A stretch of 64,000 nt of DNA from assembly GCA_002353575.1 (NCBI GenBank), contig DEJQ01000027.1, positions 16,881 through 80,880 of the forward strand, given 5' to 3'. The notes under the pieces were generated by a model, which saw nothing but the letters and a program-made list of their open reading frames with translations, searched no databases and was not told the DNA's origin. Made by a program: the position numbers and the translations under genes. Positions 34,157-41,720 of this stretch are shown here, piece after piece (the stretch's first letter is position 1; every line of letters starts with the position of its first letter). The DNA is from Prevotellaceae bacterium UBA2744. GTDB lineage: Bacteria; Bacteroidota; Bacteroidia; Bacteroidales; Bacteroidaceae.

Positions 34157-35857
34157 ATGGAAAGTCATGCAACGCAGAGTATGATAAAGGTTATCTTCAC
34201 GACTGACGTGCATGGCTTTTATTTTCCATACGACTTCAGACATGCATGCTGGTGTAAGGGCAGCCTGCAAAGGGTACACGGATATGTAGCACAGCAGTGC
34301 AAGGAGAATCCTGCAGGTACTATTCTGATTGACGGCGGCGACATGCTGCAGGGCGAACCGACAAGCTATTACTTTAATTATGTAGCCCGCCAGGGGCACC
34401 ACCGCGTAGCTGACCTATGCAATTATATCGGCTATGATGTGGCTGTGGTGGGTAATCACGACATAGAGACGGGACACGAGGTGTTTGACAGTTACGTAGA
34501 TAGCTGCAACTTCCCTGTGCTCGGAGCTAATGTGATTTCCACGGAGACGGGCGAACCTTACTTCCGCCCCTACACCATACTGCGCAGGGCGGGAGTGAAG
34601 GTGGCTGTAATAGGATTCATCACGGCTGCCATTCCACAGTGGATTCCGCACCAGATATGGAGCGACATGAGGTTTGAGGGCGTGACTGAAAGTGCAAAAC
34701 GATGGGTGGAGAAAGTGAAGGCAACGGAACACCCTGACTACATAATCGGTCTGTTTCATTCCGGTATGAGCGAAGGTATTGAGACTGAGCTGTACAAAGA
34801 AAATGAGGTGAGGGACGTAGCCGAGCAGGTAAGTGGCCTGGACGTGATTCTATATGGTCATGACCATTCGAGCAATCAGGAGAAGATAACGAATCCGGAG
34901 GGCAAAGAGGTGTGGTGTCTGAATCCCGGATGCCATGCCATGTCGGTTGCCGAGGTGGATGTGACTTTCTCCAAGGATGCCGATGGCAATGTGTGCAGCA
35001 AACAGACCGAAGCCAAGATAACCTACATTGGCAGTCTGAAGAATACGAGCTCGATGGAGTTCACACGTATATTCTCGAAGGATTTCCTGGCTGTGAAGAA
35101 ATATGCTGAGGAGAAGATTGGTGTGTTTACCAACAGGATAGACATACAGGATGCATACTTCGGTTCGTCTGCATACATAGACCTGATTCATGAGCTGCAG
35201 CTGTTCATCTCGGGAGCAGACATTTCATTTTCTGCCCCACTCTTCTTCAATGCTTCAATCGAGGCAGGCGAGGTGAGCATAAGCAATCTTTTCGACATTT
35301 CAAGGTTTGAGGACCACCTGTTCACCTTGGAACTGACGGGCTGTGAAATCAAGAACTATCTGGAGATGAGCTACGGCGGATGGGTAAATCAGATGACCAC
35401 CGCCGAGGATATGATGCTACAGATGGCTCCGATGAAGAACAAGCCGGAACTGATGGGGTTTGCTAATTTCATCTTCAATTTCGACTCTGCAGCCGGAATA
35501 CGGTATGAAGTGGATGTAAGGAAGCCGACCGGCGAGCGCATCAATATTCTCAGCATGGACGACGGGACACCGTTCGACATGAATCGCAGGTATGTGGTGG
35601 CGATGACTGCCTACAGAGCTAACGGTGGCGGCGAACTGCTGACAAAGGGTGCCGGACTGACGAAAGATGAGATAGAACTACGCATCAAGGCGATGTCGAA
35701 GATGGACATACGCCATTATATGCTGCAATACATAAAGGCGAAAGGCGTGATTGACCCGCAACCACGCAACCACTGGCAGTTTGTACCCAAGGAGCTGACC
35801 GGCCCCGCCATAGAGCGAGAACGCAAACTGCTGTTTGAAAGAAAGGTCAGGAGTTAA
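34157..35857 (+). CDS. 5-prime-nucleotidase / UDP-sugar hydrolase family protein
   Basis: Two-domain phosphoesterase of 566 residues. The N-terminal metallophosphatase domain has TTDVHG near 14, DGGDMLQGE near 59, GNHDIETG near 94, FHSGMSEG and GHDHSS, which supply the two-metal ligands. The C-terminal 5-nucleotidase domain (about 320-530) holds the substrate-binding ANGGGELL segment. Unlike the periplasmic UshA, there is no signal peptide, so it may act in the cytoplasm, or the true start may differ; an ATG at 34181 would begin just before the first metal motif. It follows pheS after 21 bases. Confidence 0.88.
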   Translation: MESHATQSMIKVIFTTDVHGFYFPYDFRHACWCKGSLQRVHGYVAQQCKENPAGTILIDGGDMLQGEPTSYYFNYVARQGHHRVADLCNYIGYDVAVVGNHDIETGHEVFDSYVDSCNFPVLGANVISTETGEPYFRPYTILRRAGVKVAVIGFITAAIPQWIPHQIWSDMRFEGVTESAKRWVEKVKATEHPDYIIGLFHSGMSEGIETELYKENEVRDVAEQVSGLDVILYGHDHSSNQEKITNPEGKEVWCLNPGCHAMSVAEVDVTFSKDADGNVCSKQTEAKITYIGSLKNTSSMEFTRIFSKDFLAVKKYAEEKIGVFTNRIDIQDAYFGSSAYIDLIHELQLFISGADISFSAPLFFNASIEAGEVSISNLFDISRFEDHLFTLELTGCEIKNYLEMSYGGWVNQMTTAEDMMLQMAPMKNKPELMGFANFIFNFDSAAGIRYEVDVRKPTGERINILSMDDGTPFDMNRRYVVAMTAYRANGGGELLTKGAGLTKDEIELRIKAMSKMDIRHYMLQYIKAKGVIDPQPRNHWQFVPKELTGPAIERERKLLFERKVRS

Positions 35858-35937
35858 GGGGACTTTTTAGAGTTAAGAAGTTAAAGAAGTTTGAGGAGTT
35901 AAAACGATACCAAGGCTTTTAGGAGTTAAAAACAAAT

Positions 35938-35978
35938 AAAAAAATAGAGGAGAGTGTCCTCACGGATGCCCTCCTCTA
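35938..35978 (-). terminator. terminator after secG
   Basis: Long hairpin with outer stem TAGAGGAG (35945-35952) / CTCCTCTA (35971-35978) and an inner stem with two G-U pairs. The T-run is on the minus strand (35944-35938), so it ends secG transcription; the upstream + strand gene may use the same hairpin weakly. Confidence 0.7.
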
Positions 35979-36042
35979 CAAAAAATTTTGTTAAACCCTT
36001 AAATTTTTACTATTATCATTGAATATCCATTCAACGCCTACG

Positions 36043-36375
36043 TTATTTTGCTTGATTGTTATTTCCAGCTGCAGGGAACGATGGAATGTTGCCTGCGTCA
36101 GTCGGCTGACTGGCTGGTGTTGTAATCTGAATTGGAGTTTCTTCAACTGCGGTCTTTGAAACGAACGCAGAAGAAATCACACTCAGAACAACCATAGCAG
36201 CAGCGAGTGTCCATGTAGCCTTCTCAAGGAAGTCTGTTGTCTTGCGGACACCCATTATCTGGTTGGAAGTAGAGAAGCTTGATGCAAGACCACCTCCCTT
36301 AGATTCTTGAATGAGTACGATTCCGCACATCAAGAGTGATGCAATAAGAATAAGTACTATAATTAATGTGTACAT
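36043..36375 (-). CDS. secG: preprotein translocase subunit SecG
   Basis: Small inner-membrane partner of SecYE that aids protein export. Two transmembrane helices (about 2-22 and 53-72) flank the conserved loop QESKGGGLASSFSTSNQIMGVRKTTDFLEKATW. The C-terminal tail is extended and rich in Pro, Thr, Ala and Gln, as in other Bacteroidetes. 110 residues. A promoter lies just upstream, so it can be transcribed separately from the genes before it. Confidence 0.95.
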   Translation of the reverse strand: MYTLIIVLILIASLLMCGIVLIQESKGGGLASSFSTSNQIMGVRKTTDFLEKATWTLAAAMVVLSVISSAFVSKTAVEETPIQITTPASQPTDAGNIPSFPAAGNNNQAK

Positions 36376-36397
36376 ACGTTATTTTTGTTTTACGCTG

Positions 36398-36426
36398 CAA
36401 AGATAGTGATTTTACACGAATAACAA
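36398..36426 (-). promoter_or_regulatory. secG promoter
   Basis: On the minus strand TTG (36426-36424), an 18-base spacer and TATCTTTG (36405-36398), an exact -7 match, 23 bases before the secG ATG. Confidence 0.65.
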
Positions 36427-36445
36427 GCAATTTTTTCTGTTTTTT

Positions 36446-36886
36446 TTACTTCAAGCCCTCTTCTTCTGCTAAAAAAGCCTCTATAAGCTCGCTATTCTTC
36501 AATCGCGGCACTATTCGGCGGCCAGTTTCGCTATCTACGTCGAGAACGATATCGTCGAGTTCTTCCATGTAAGAGGTGTAGTCGGATGTAAGGTTGACTA
36601 TCGACGGTTGGACAGGCTGATTTGGATTATCGACTGCCGACATGTATTTGAGCAGTTCATAGCGCTGACCCTCGATGAGCTGGAACAGATAGTTGCGGTC
36701 CTGGATGAAGACCATGGAGTTGCGCAGTTCGGAGTTGAACGACACATGATCGAGCTGATAGAGATTGAGCAAGTAGAGTATTCGAGCAGTCTGATAGTAT
36801 GGATAGCGCTCGATGGTCTGACGCAGCTGCTGAAGTGTGTCTTCGTTGAGCAGAGTTGGATTTTCGATGTATTTCTGAATAGACAT
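36446..36886 (-). CDS. conserved Bacteroidetes protein next to secG
   Basis: 146-residue cytoplasmic protein, no signal peptide. Mostly helical with TPR-like N-terminal spacing (LNEDTLQQLRQTIERYPYYQTARILYLLNLYQ), then an acidic region (EELDDIVLDVDSETGRR). It lies between the LptE-bearing gene and secG, an order I recognise from other Bacteroidetes, but no function is known to me. About 100 bases of repeat-rich DNA separate it from the LptE end. Confidence 0.75.
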   Translation of the reverse strand: MSIQKYIENPTLLNEDTLQQLRQTIERYPYYQTARILYLLNLYQLDHVSFNSELRNSMVFIQDRNYLFQLIEGQRYELLKYMSAVDNPNQPVQPSIVNLTSDYTSYMEELDDIVLDVDSETGRRIVPRLKNSELIEAFLAEEEGLK

Positions 36887-36935
36887 AGTTTTTAGGAGTT
36901 AGAGAAGTTTAGAAGTTATGACAATACTGTACCTC

Positions 36936-36977
36936 AGACCTTTGACTTTAGACCTTTGACTTTAGACCTTTGACCTC
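36936..36977. repeat. three tandem 14-bp repeats
   Basis: AGACCTTTGACTTT at 36936-36949 and 36950-36963, and a third copy 36964-36977 ending CCTC. It lies between the LptE stop and the next gene, beside GTTAG/GAAGTT-rich sequence of a kind also found at 35870-35935 and 52793-52815. Confidence 0.85.
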
Positions 36978-36987
36978 TTTTTAGAAG

Positions 36988-37500
36988 TTACCAGTTAGCC
37001 ACGGTGGCATTGAATATCTGGTCAACTATTTCGTTTATGATTTCCTGTACGAGCATTTCCTGCACCTGAGTAAGCTGCTGGCTGGAGTCGTAGTCGGCTG
37101 TGGAACTGAATCGTTGTTCGAAGTCTTCGCTGTGGTTCGAGTTATTCACAAACCGTACGTTTACCGTCACCTTCAACTGGGTCTGGGCTGAATAGCCGTC
37201 AGCTGCCACACTCTTGTTGGTCTGACTGTATTCAACTATCTCGCCCGACACCTGCAGGTCACCTCCGCGCTTGATCACGCTCAGTTTAGTCTTCTTGGAG
37301 TACTCATCGACAAGGGTGTTGTAGAACATAGACTCCATAGGTGCCCAGACATAGGATGAACGGATGGGGAACTTATCAACACTGATGCTCTTCACCTTGT
37401 CGTAGTTTAGACTGGTTCCGGTGAACTTATAGCTGACACTGCAAGAGGTGAGCAGAGGCAGGCTGACTGAACACACTAAAAGCAGTATCATGATGTTCAT
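36988..37500 (-). CDS. lptE: LptE, LPS-assembly lipoprotein (internal start within the fused frame)
   Basis: If translation restarts at the in-frame ATG at 37500, the product is a 170-residue lipoprotein: signal peptide of about 20 residues, lipobox LLTSC, then SVSYKFTGTSLNYDKVKSIS, the conserved LptE start in Bacteroidetes, and a helix-rich C-terminus. LptE plugs the LptD barrel that inserts LPS into the outer membrane. A free N-terminus is needed for lipidation, so either internal initiation or a base error in the fusion region is likely. Confidence 0.6.
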   Translation of the reverse strand: MNIMILLLVCSVSLPLLTSCSVSYKFTGTSLNYDKVKSISVDKFPIRSSYVWAPMESMFYNTLVDEYSKKTKLSVIKRGGDLQVSGEIVEYSQTNKSVAADGYSAQTQLKVTVNVRFVNNSNHSEDFEQRFSSTADYDSSQQLTQVQEMLVQEIINEIVDQIFNATVANW

Positions 37501-38727
37501 GCCGAATTCCTTTATCTTGCGGTAGAGGGTACGTTCGGATATACCCAATTCCTCAGCTGCTTTCTTACGGTTGCCGTTGTATTTGTTGAGAGCCTTCTCG
37601 ATATTGCTGTGCTCCATGTCGCGAATGGACAGAGGGGTCACTTCCTGCTCGGCGTATTCCTGGATTGGCGTGTCGCTAATCTGCTGTCCATACTCCGACA
37701 TATTGATATGCTGCACATTTCCCACTGAATCTACATGACGGATGGAGTCGCTGGCGGCAGGCAGGGCATGACGCATAGTTGCTGCACCATAGACAAAGTC
37801 CTTCAGGTCTTTCAGTTCCTTGCCAAGGCTGCTGATGAGCTGCAGAATCTGCTGACGGTCTTTCTCGTATGTATGGTTTTCGGATTCAGCTCCCACTCCT
37901 ACCCCACTCTGATATACGAGCCCGCCGGGTTGGGAGTCGTCGCTGACGCCATAGAGACGAAGTATGTCGGAGGTGATTTCACGTTCTTCGCTGATGACAC
38001 AGATCTGTTCTGTCAGGTTGCGCAGTTGGCGGATGTTGCCTGGCCACTTATACTTCATAAGCAAAGCCCGCGCATCGGATGTAAGCCTGACGGGATCCAT
38101 GTGGTATTTCTCTGAGATGTCGTAGGCAAATTTGCGGAAGAGGAGTTCTACGTCGTTTCCGCGTTCGCGCAGAGGCGGCATGATGATAGGAATAGCGCTG
38201 AGACGGTAGTAGAGGTCTTCGCGGAAGCGCCCTTCGCGCATAGCTTTCTGCATATTCACATTCGTAGCTGCCACGATGCGCACGTTGGTGCGCTTCACTT
38301 CGTTCTCACCCACGCGGATGTATTCGCCTGTCTCGAGTACTCGGAGCAGACGGGCCTGAGTGGCAAGCGGCAGTTCGCCCACCTCATCAAGGAAGAGTGT
38401 ACCGCCATTCGACACTCCGAAATAACCTTCACGTTCGCCAATGGCACCAGTGAAGGCTCCCTTGGCGTGTCCGAAGAGTTCGGAGTCTATGGTTCCTTCG
38501 GGAATAGCACCACAGTTGATGGCGAAATACTTGTTGTGCTTCCTGCTGGAGTTGTCGTGGATGATGCGTGGAATGACTTCCTTACCCACTCCGCTCTCAC
38601 CTACGATGAGTACGGGCAGGTCGGTAGGAGCTACCTGGACAGCAATGTCGAGTGCACGGTTCAGTCCGTCGGCATTACCTACGATTCCGTATCTTTGTTT
38701 TATCTTCTGCAAACTGCTTGTATCCAT
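36988..38727 (-). CDS. sigma-54 activator (AAA+, Fis-type HTH) fused in frame to LptE lipoprotein
   Basis: One uninterrupted frame of 579 residues. Residues 1-409 form a sigma-54-dependent activator without a receiver domain: Walker A GESGVGKE, the GAFTGA loop that contacts sigma-54, Walker B GGTLFLDEVGELP, the arginine-finger region FREDLYYRLSAIPI and a Fis-like HTH (AAEELGISERTLYRKIKEFG). Directly after the HTH, with no stop, comes MNIMILLLVCSVSLPLLTSC, a lipoprotein signal peptide, and an LptE domain to the end. In relatives these are two neighbouring genes. The start at 38727 gives the family start MDTSSLQKIKQRYG and overlaps the metallo-hydrolase gene by 28 bases; the frame runs on to 38928. 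Confidence 0.85.
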   Translation of the reverse strand: MDTSSLQKIKQRYGIVGNADGLNRALDIAVQVAPTDLPVLIVGESGVGKEVIPRIIHDNSSRKHNKYFAINCGAIPEGTIDSELFGHAKGAFTGAIGEREGYFGVSNGGTLFLDEVGELPLATQARLLRVLETGEYIRVGENEVKRTNVRIVAATNVNMQKAMREGRFREDLYYRLSAIPIIMPPLRERGNDVELLFRKFAYDISEKYHMDPVRLTSDARALLMKYKWPGNIRQLRNLTEQICVISEEREITSDILRLYGVSDDSQPGGLVYQSGVGVGAESENHTYEKDRQQILQLISSLGKELKDLKDFVYGAATMRHALPAASDSIRHVDSVGNVQHINMSEYGQQISDTPIQEYAEQEVTPLSIRDMEHSNIEKALNKYNGNRKKAAEELGISERTLYRKIKEFGMNIMILLLVCSVSLPLLTSCSVSYKFTGTSLNYDKVKSISVDKFPIRSSYVWAPMESMFYNTLVDEYSKKTKLSVIKRGGDLQVSGEIVEYSQTNKSVAADGYSAQTQLKVTVNVRFVNNSNHSEDFEQRFSSTADYDSSQQLTQVQEMLVQEIINEIVDQIFNATVANW

Positions 38728-39350
38728 CTCGTTTCTTTTTCTATTGTAGTTGCTGGACCATGTCCGGGATAGACAATGGTGTCGGCAGGCAGTGTCGAGA
38801 GTCGTAAGAGCGACTCCATCATCTTGGCATTGTCGCCGCCAAGCAGGTCGGTGCGCCCCATGCTGCCCGCAAAGAGAGTGTCGCCAGAGAAGAGCGTCTT
38901 CTCTTTTTCTATATAGTAGCATACACAACCTTCGGAATGCCCCGGTGTGTGGAGTACCTGCAAGGTGTGGGAACCGAACTGGACGGTGCCGCCTTCGTTA
39001 AGACACTTGCCGAAGGGAGGCTGCTGTGGTATGTTCATATCGAAACCAAAGAACATACGGGTTTGCTGGTACACCATCTTATACTGACCCACATCATCGG
39101 TATGCCCCTCGGGCCTGAGTCCCCATGCACGCTCCACATGACAGCAGGCCATGACGTGGTCGAAGTGGCAATGGGTGAGCAGACAGTGTTTCATGCTGAG
39201 ACCGCGACTATCTACGTATTCACGAACTTCTTCCCATTCTGATTCGGCAAACATACCGGGGTCGATGATTACGGCCTCGTTCGTCTCGTCGGAAACCACA
39301 TAGCAATTAACTCCCAACGCATTTACTTCGAATGACTTTATTTCTAACAC
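38700..39350 (-). CDS. MBL-fold metallo-hydrolase (glyoxalase II-like)
   Basis: 216-residue zinc hydrolase of the metallo-beta-lactamase fold. The metal motif THCHFDH is near residue 57, with HTPGHSEG, SGDTLFAGSMGRTD and the final YPGHGPATT supplying further ligands. Glyoxalase II-like thioester hydrolysis is the likely chemistry, substrate unknown. No ATG fits between the rsmG stop and the fold; GTG at 39350 starts VLEIKSFEVNALGVNCYVV, which aligns with family starts. The frame is open up to 39449 inside rsmG. The end overlaps the sigma-54 gene by 28 bases. Confidence 0.82.
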   Translation of the reverse strand: MLEIKSFEVNALGVNCYVVSDETNEAVIIDPGMFAESEWEEVREYVDSRGLSMKHCLLTHCHFDHVMACCHVERAWGLRPEGHTDDVGQYKMVYQQTRMFFGFDMNIPQQPPFGKCLNEGGTVQFGSHTLQVLHTPGHSEGCVCYYIEKEKTLFSGDTLFAGSMGRTDLLGGDNAKMMESLLRLSTLPADTIVYPGHGPATTIEKETRWIQAVCRR

Positions 39351-39364
39351 TTCGCTGTCGTATT

Positions 39365-40018
39365 TTAGTTTTTCACACAGACATGAACCACTTTCTTCTC
39401 TTGAAAGTATTCCTCTGTGAACCATTGGGAGAGATCCCATTCGGTACACAGACTCTTCATGCTTGCCATCTCAGCATGCAGATCGCCTCCCTTGAGGACT
39501 ATGAATCCGTTGGGCAGGGAGTTGCGCTGCAGCTTGCCTATGTTCTTGCGAGCACATTTCATCAGATCGACAAGAGGCATGACGGCCCGGGAAACGACAA
39601 AGTCATACTCTCCCATTATGTCTTCAGCCCTACTGTGTGAACAGGTCACATTGCTGAGACCGATTGCTTTCGCCACAGCTTCAGCCACTCGTACTTTCTT
39701 GCCTACACTATCTACGAGGTGGAACTCCACGTCGGGCATAAGGATGGCAAGGGGAATACCAGGGAAACCACCTCCCGTACCGAGGTCCATGACTTGGGTG
39801 CCGGGAGCAAAACGAATCACCTTGGCAATGCCAAGAGAATGAAGAACATGATGTTCGTAAAGGTTCTGAATGTCCTTACGTGAAATCACGTTCACTTTCT
39901 GGTTCCAATCTCCATACAGCGACTCAAGCTGAGCGAACTGCCCAACTTGAGTCTCCGTAAGTGTAGGAAAATATTTCTCTATCAAATTCAATATAATATA
40001 TTTATTAAAGTTCCGCAA
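39365..40018 (-). CDS. rsmG: 16S rRNA (guanine(527)-N(7))-methyltransferase
   Basis: SAM-dependent methyltransferase of G527 in 16S rRNA. The SAM motif VMDLGTGGGFPGIPLAI is near residues 76-92, preceded by the substrate-binding segment NVISRKDIQNLYEHHVLHSLGI and followed by SRAVMPLVDLM. All plausible starts are TTG (40018, 39991 or 39985); the first is listed, but the family start suggests one of the shorter forms. About 210 residues. Confidence 0.9.
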   Translation of the reverse strand: MRNFNKYIILNLIEKYFPTLTETQVGQFAQLESLYGDWNQKVNVISRKDIQNLYEHHVLHSLGIAKVIRFAPGTQVMDLGTGGGFPGIPLAILMPDVEFHLVDSVGKKVRVAEAVAKAIGLSNVTCSHSRAEDIMGEYDFVVSRAVMPLVDLMKCARKNIGKLQRNSLPNGFIVLKGGDLHAEMASMKSLCTEWDLSQWFTEEYFQEKKVVHVCVKN

Positions 40019-40087
40019 GCTTCACTCCGTGGAGTTTTAGAGAAGTTATTTGGAATTTATTGAAAAGGTTACAGGGACGTATCAGAC

Positions 40088-41608
40088 CTACTGATGCTGT
40101 TCGCGAAGCAGGTCGTTTACGGTCTTAACCGGATTGAATGTGCCAAGGCTCACCTCAACGAAGATTGTATTCCAGTCTGACATAGCACCATTCCAGAGTC
40201 CCGGCAGTTCGAGAGCTTTGAGAGCCTTGCCGTTCTTCGACTTGCTGGAGATGAATCCTGTCTGCGGATCGACATACTTGGTGAGGTCGAATTTGTTGCC
40301 CTTGTAGTCCTTTACGGCACAAACCAGATCAACAGGGTTGAAGTGTGTGCCGCCCTTGAACATCTTCACGTATTCTTCGTTATTAGTGTCTATCTGTGAC
40401 GATTCGAGAATCTGCAGACTTATTGTGCCGTCGGGGTTGTATGCGAGGAACGGACCGCCGCCTGGTTCGCCTACGTTCTTAACCATACCGCAAACGCGCA
40501 TCGGACGGTTGAGTTTCTTCTTCAGGTAGATTGCCAATTCTGCATCTTCTAAATCCTTTAGCTCCGGATTGCGCAGACAGAGATCGTCATGGAGGAAGTG
40601 AATCATCTCCTCGAGGTCAGCGTGTGTATAGCGACCTGAATCGAGAGTCTTCAGGTAGTCGAATGCCTTTTTCTGCTTGGTTACGAGTACACCGGCGATG
40701 AGCTTCTTGTATTCCACGGTCTCTGGTTTCAGTCGATCGGGAACTACATTATCTATATTCTTGATGAAGATGATGTCGGCATCGAGGTCGTTCAGGTTTT
40801 CGATAAGAGCTCCGTGCCCACCCGGACGGAAGAGAATCTTGCCGTCTTCAGTGCGGAAAGGAGTGTTGTCGGGGTTAGCGGCAACGGTATCGGTACTTGC
40901 CTTCTGCTCAGAGAAGCTGACACTGTACTTCACACCATACTTATCTGCATACTCAGCCTGCTTCTCTGCAAAGAGAGTCTTGAAGAGCTCCTTGTGCTCA
41001 GGACTGACGGTAAAGTGTACATTCACATTACCTGTCTTGCCGCCGGCATAAAGTGCTCCCTCGACGAGGTGCTCCTCAAGCGGAGTGCGTGGTCCCTGAG
41101 GATAGCTGTGGAACTTTAACAGGCCCTTTGGAAGTTTGCCGTAGGAGAGTCCCTTGCTGCCCAGCAGGTAGTCAACCACAGTTTTGTAGTTACCCTCGGC
41201 AACGAGTTGATCGACTGACTTGCCTTCGCGATCTATCAAAGCTGCATCGAGTTCTGAGTAGAAGGCGAACTTCTTGATGTTTGCGAAAAACTTTTCAATG
41301 AACGCATTGTTCGGAGTGTTGCTGTCGCCGTCAAGGAATTCAAACAGATCCTTGAACATACGGCTGGCGGCTCCGCTGGCAGGCACGAACTTCAGGACTT
41401 TTCCGCTGCCCTGCAGATACTGGTCCCAAGCTGAGAGATAAGCCTTCTTTTCGTCATCAGATGGGATTGTTATACCCTTTTCGGGTGATGCTGCTCCTGC
41501 GAGTTTCAGGAATGGGAAACCGGTCTTAAAGTTGTTCAGTTGTGCATTCAGTTTCTCCTCAGAAATACCTTTCTTCGCGAGAAATTCTTTGTCTTCTTGT
41601 GTAAGCAT
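40088..41608 (-). CDS. DUF4301 family protein
   Basis: 506-residue cytoplasmic protein of the DUF4301 family, common in Bacteroidetes and without a defined function. It begins MLTQEDKEFLAKKGI and contains the conserved glycine-rich FVPASGAASRMFKDLFEFL near residues 75-93, LPKGLLKFHSYPQGPRTPLEEH near 160, FRPGGHGALIENLND near 260 and GMVKNVGEPGGGPFLA near 375. The glycine-rich segments and an ASRMF motif look like a nucleotide- or sugar-phosphate-binding site. A clear promoter with a central palindrome lies upstream. Confidence 0.85.
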   Translation of the reverse strand: MLTQEDKEFLAKKGISEEKLNAQLNNFKTGFPFLKLAGAASPEKGITIPSDDEKKAYLSAWDQYLQGSGKVLKFVPASGAASRMFKDLFEFLDGDSNTPNNAFIEKFFANIKKFAFYSELDAALIDREGKSVDQLVAEGNYKTVVDYLLGSKGLSYGKLPKGLLKFHSYPQGPRTPLEEHLVEGALYAGGKTGNVNVHFTVSPEHKELFKTLFAEKQAEYADKYGVKYSVSFSEQKASTDTVAANPDNTPFRTEDGKILFRPGGHGALIENLNDLDADIIFIKNIDNVVPDRLKPETVEYKKLIAGVLVTKQKKAFDYLKTLDSGRYTHADLEEMIHFLHDDLCLRNPELKDLEDAELAIYLKKKLNRPMRVCGMVKNVGEPGGGPFLAYNPDGTISLQILESSQIDTNNEEYVKMFKGGTHFNPVDLVCAVKDYKGNKFDLTKYVDPQTGFISSKSKNGKALKALELPGLWNGAMSDWNTIFVEVSLGTFNPVKTVNDLLREQHQ

Positions 41609-41657
41609 GGCAGAATGTATTTTTGTTAGTTACTACTTTTTCTTATGAAAACATCGG

Positions 41658-41689
41658 CAAATATACAAAAAAGGGTGTGTGCACACAAA
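41658..41689 (-). promoter_or_regulatory. promoter of the DUF4301 gene with a palindrome in its spacer
   Basis: On the minus strand TTTG (41689-41686), a 20-base spacer and TATATTTG (41665-41658). The perfect palindrome TGTGTGCACACA covers 41676-41687, overlapping the -33 element, and may be a repressor operator. Confidence 0.7.
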
Positions 41690-41720
41690 ACTTTTTCAAA
41701 AAATCATTGAATGTTTTTGT

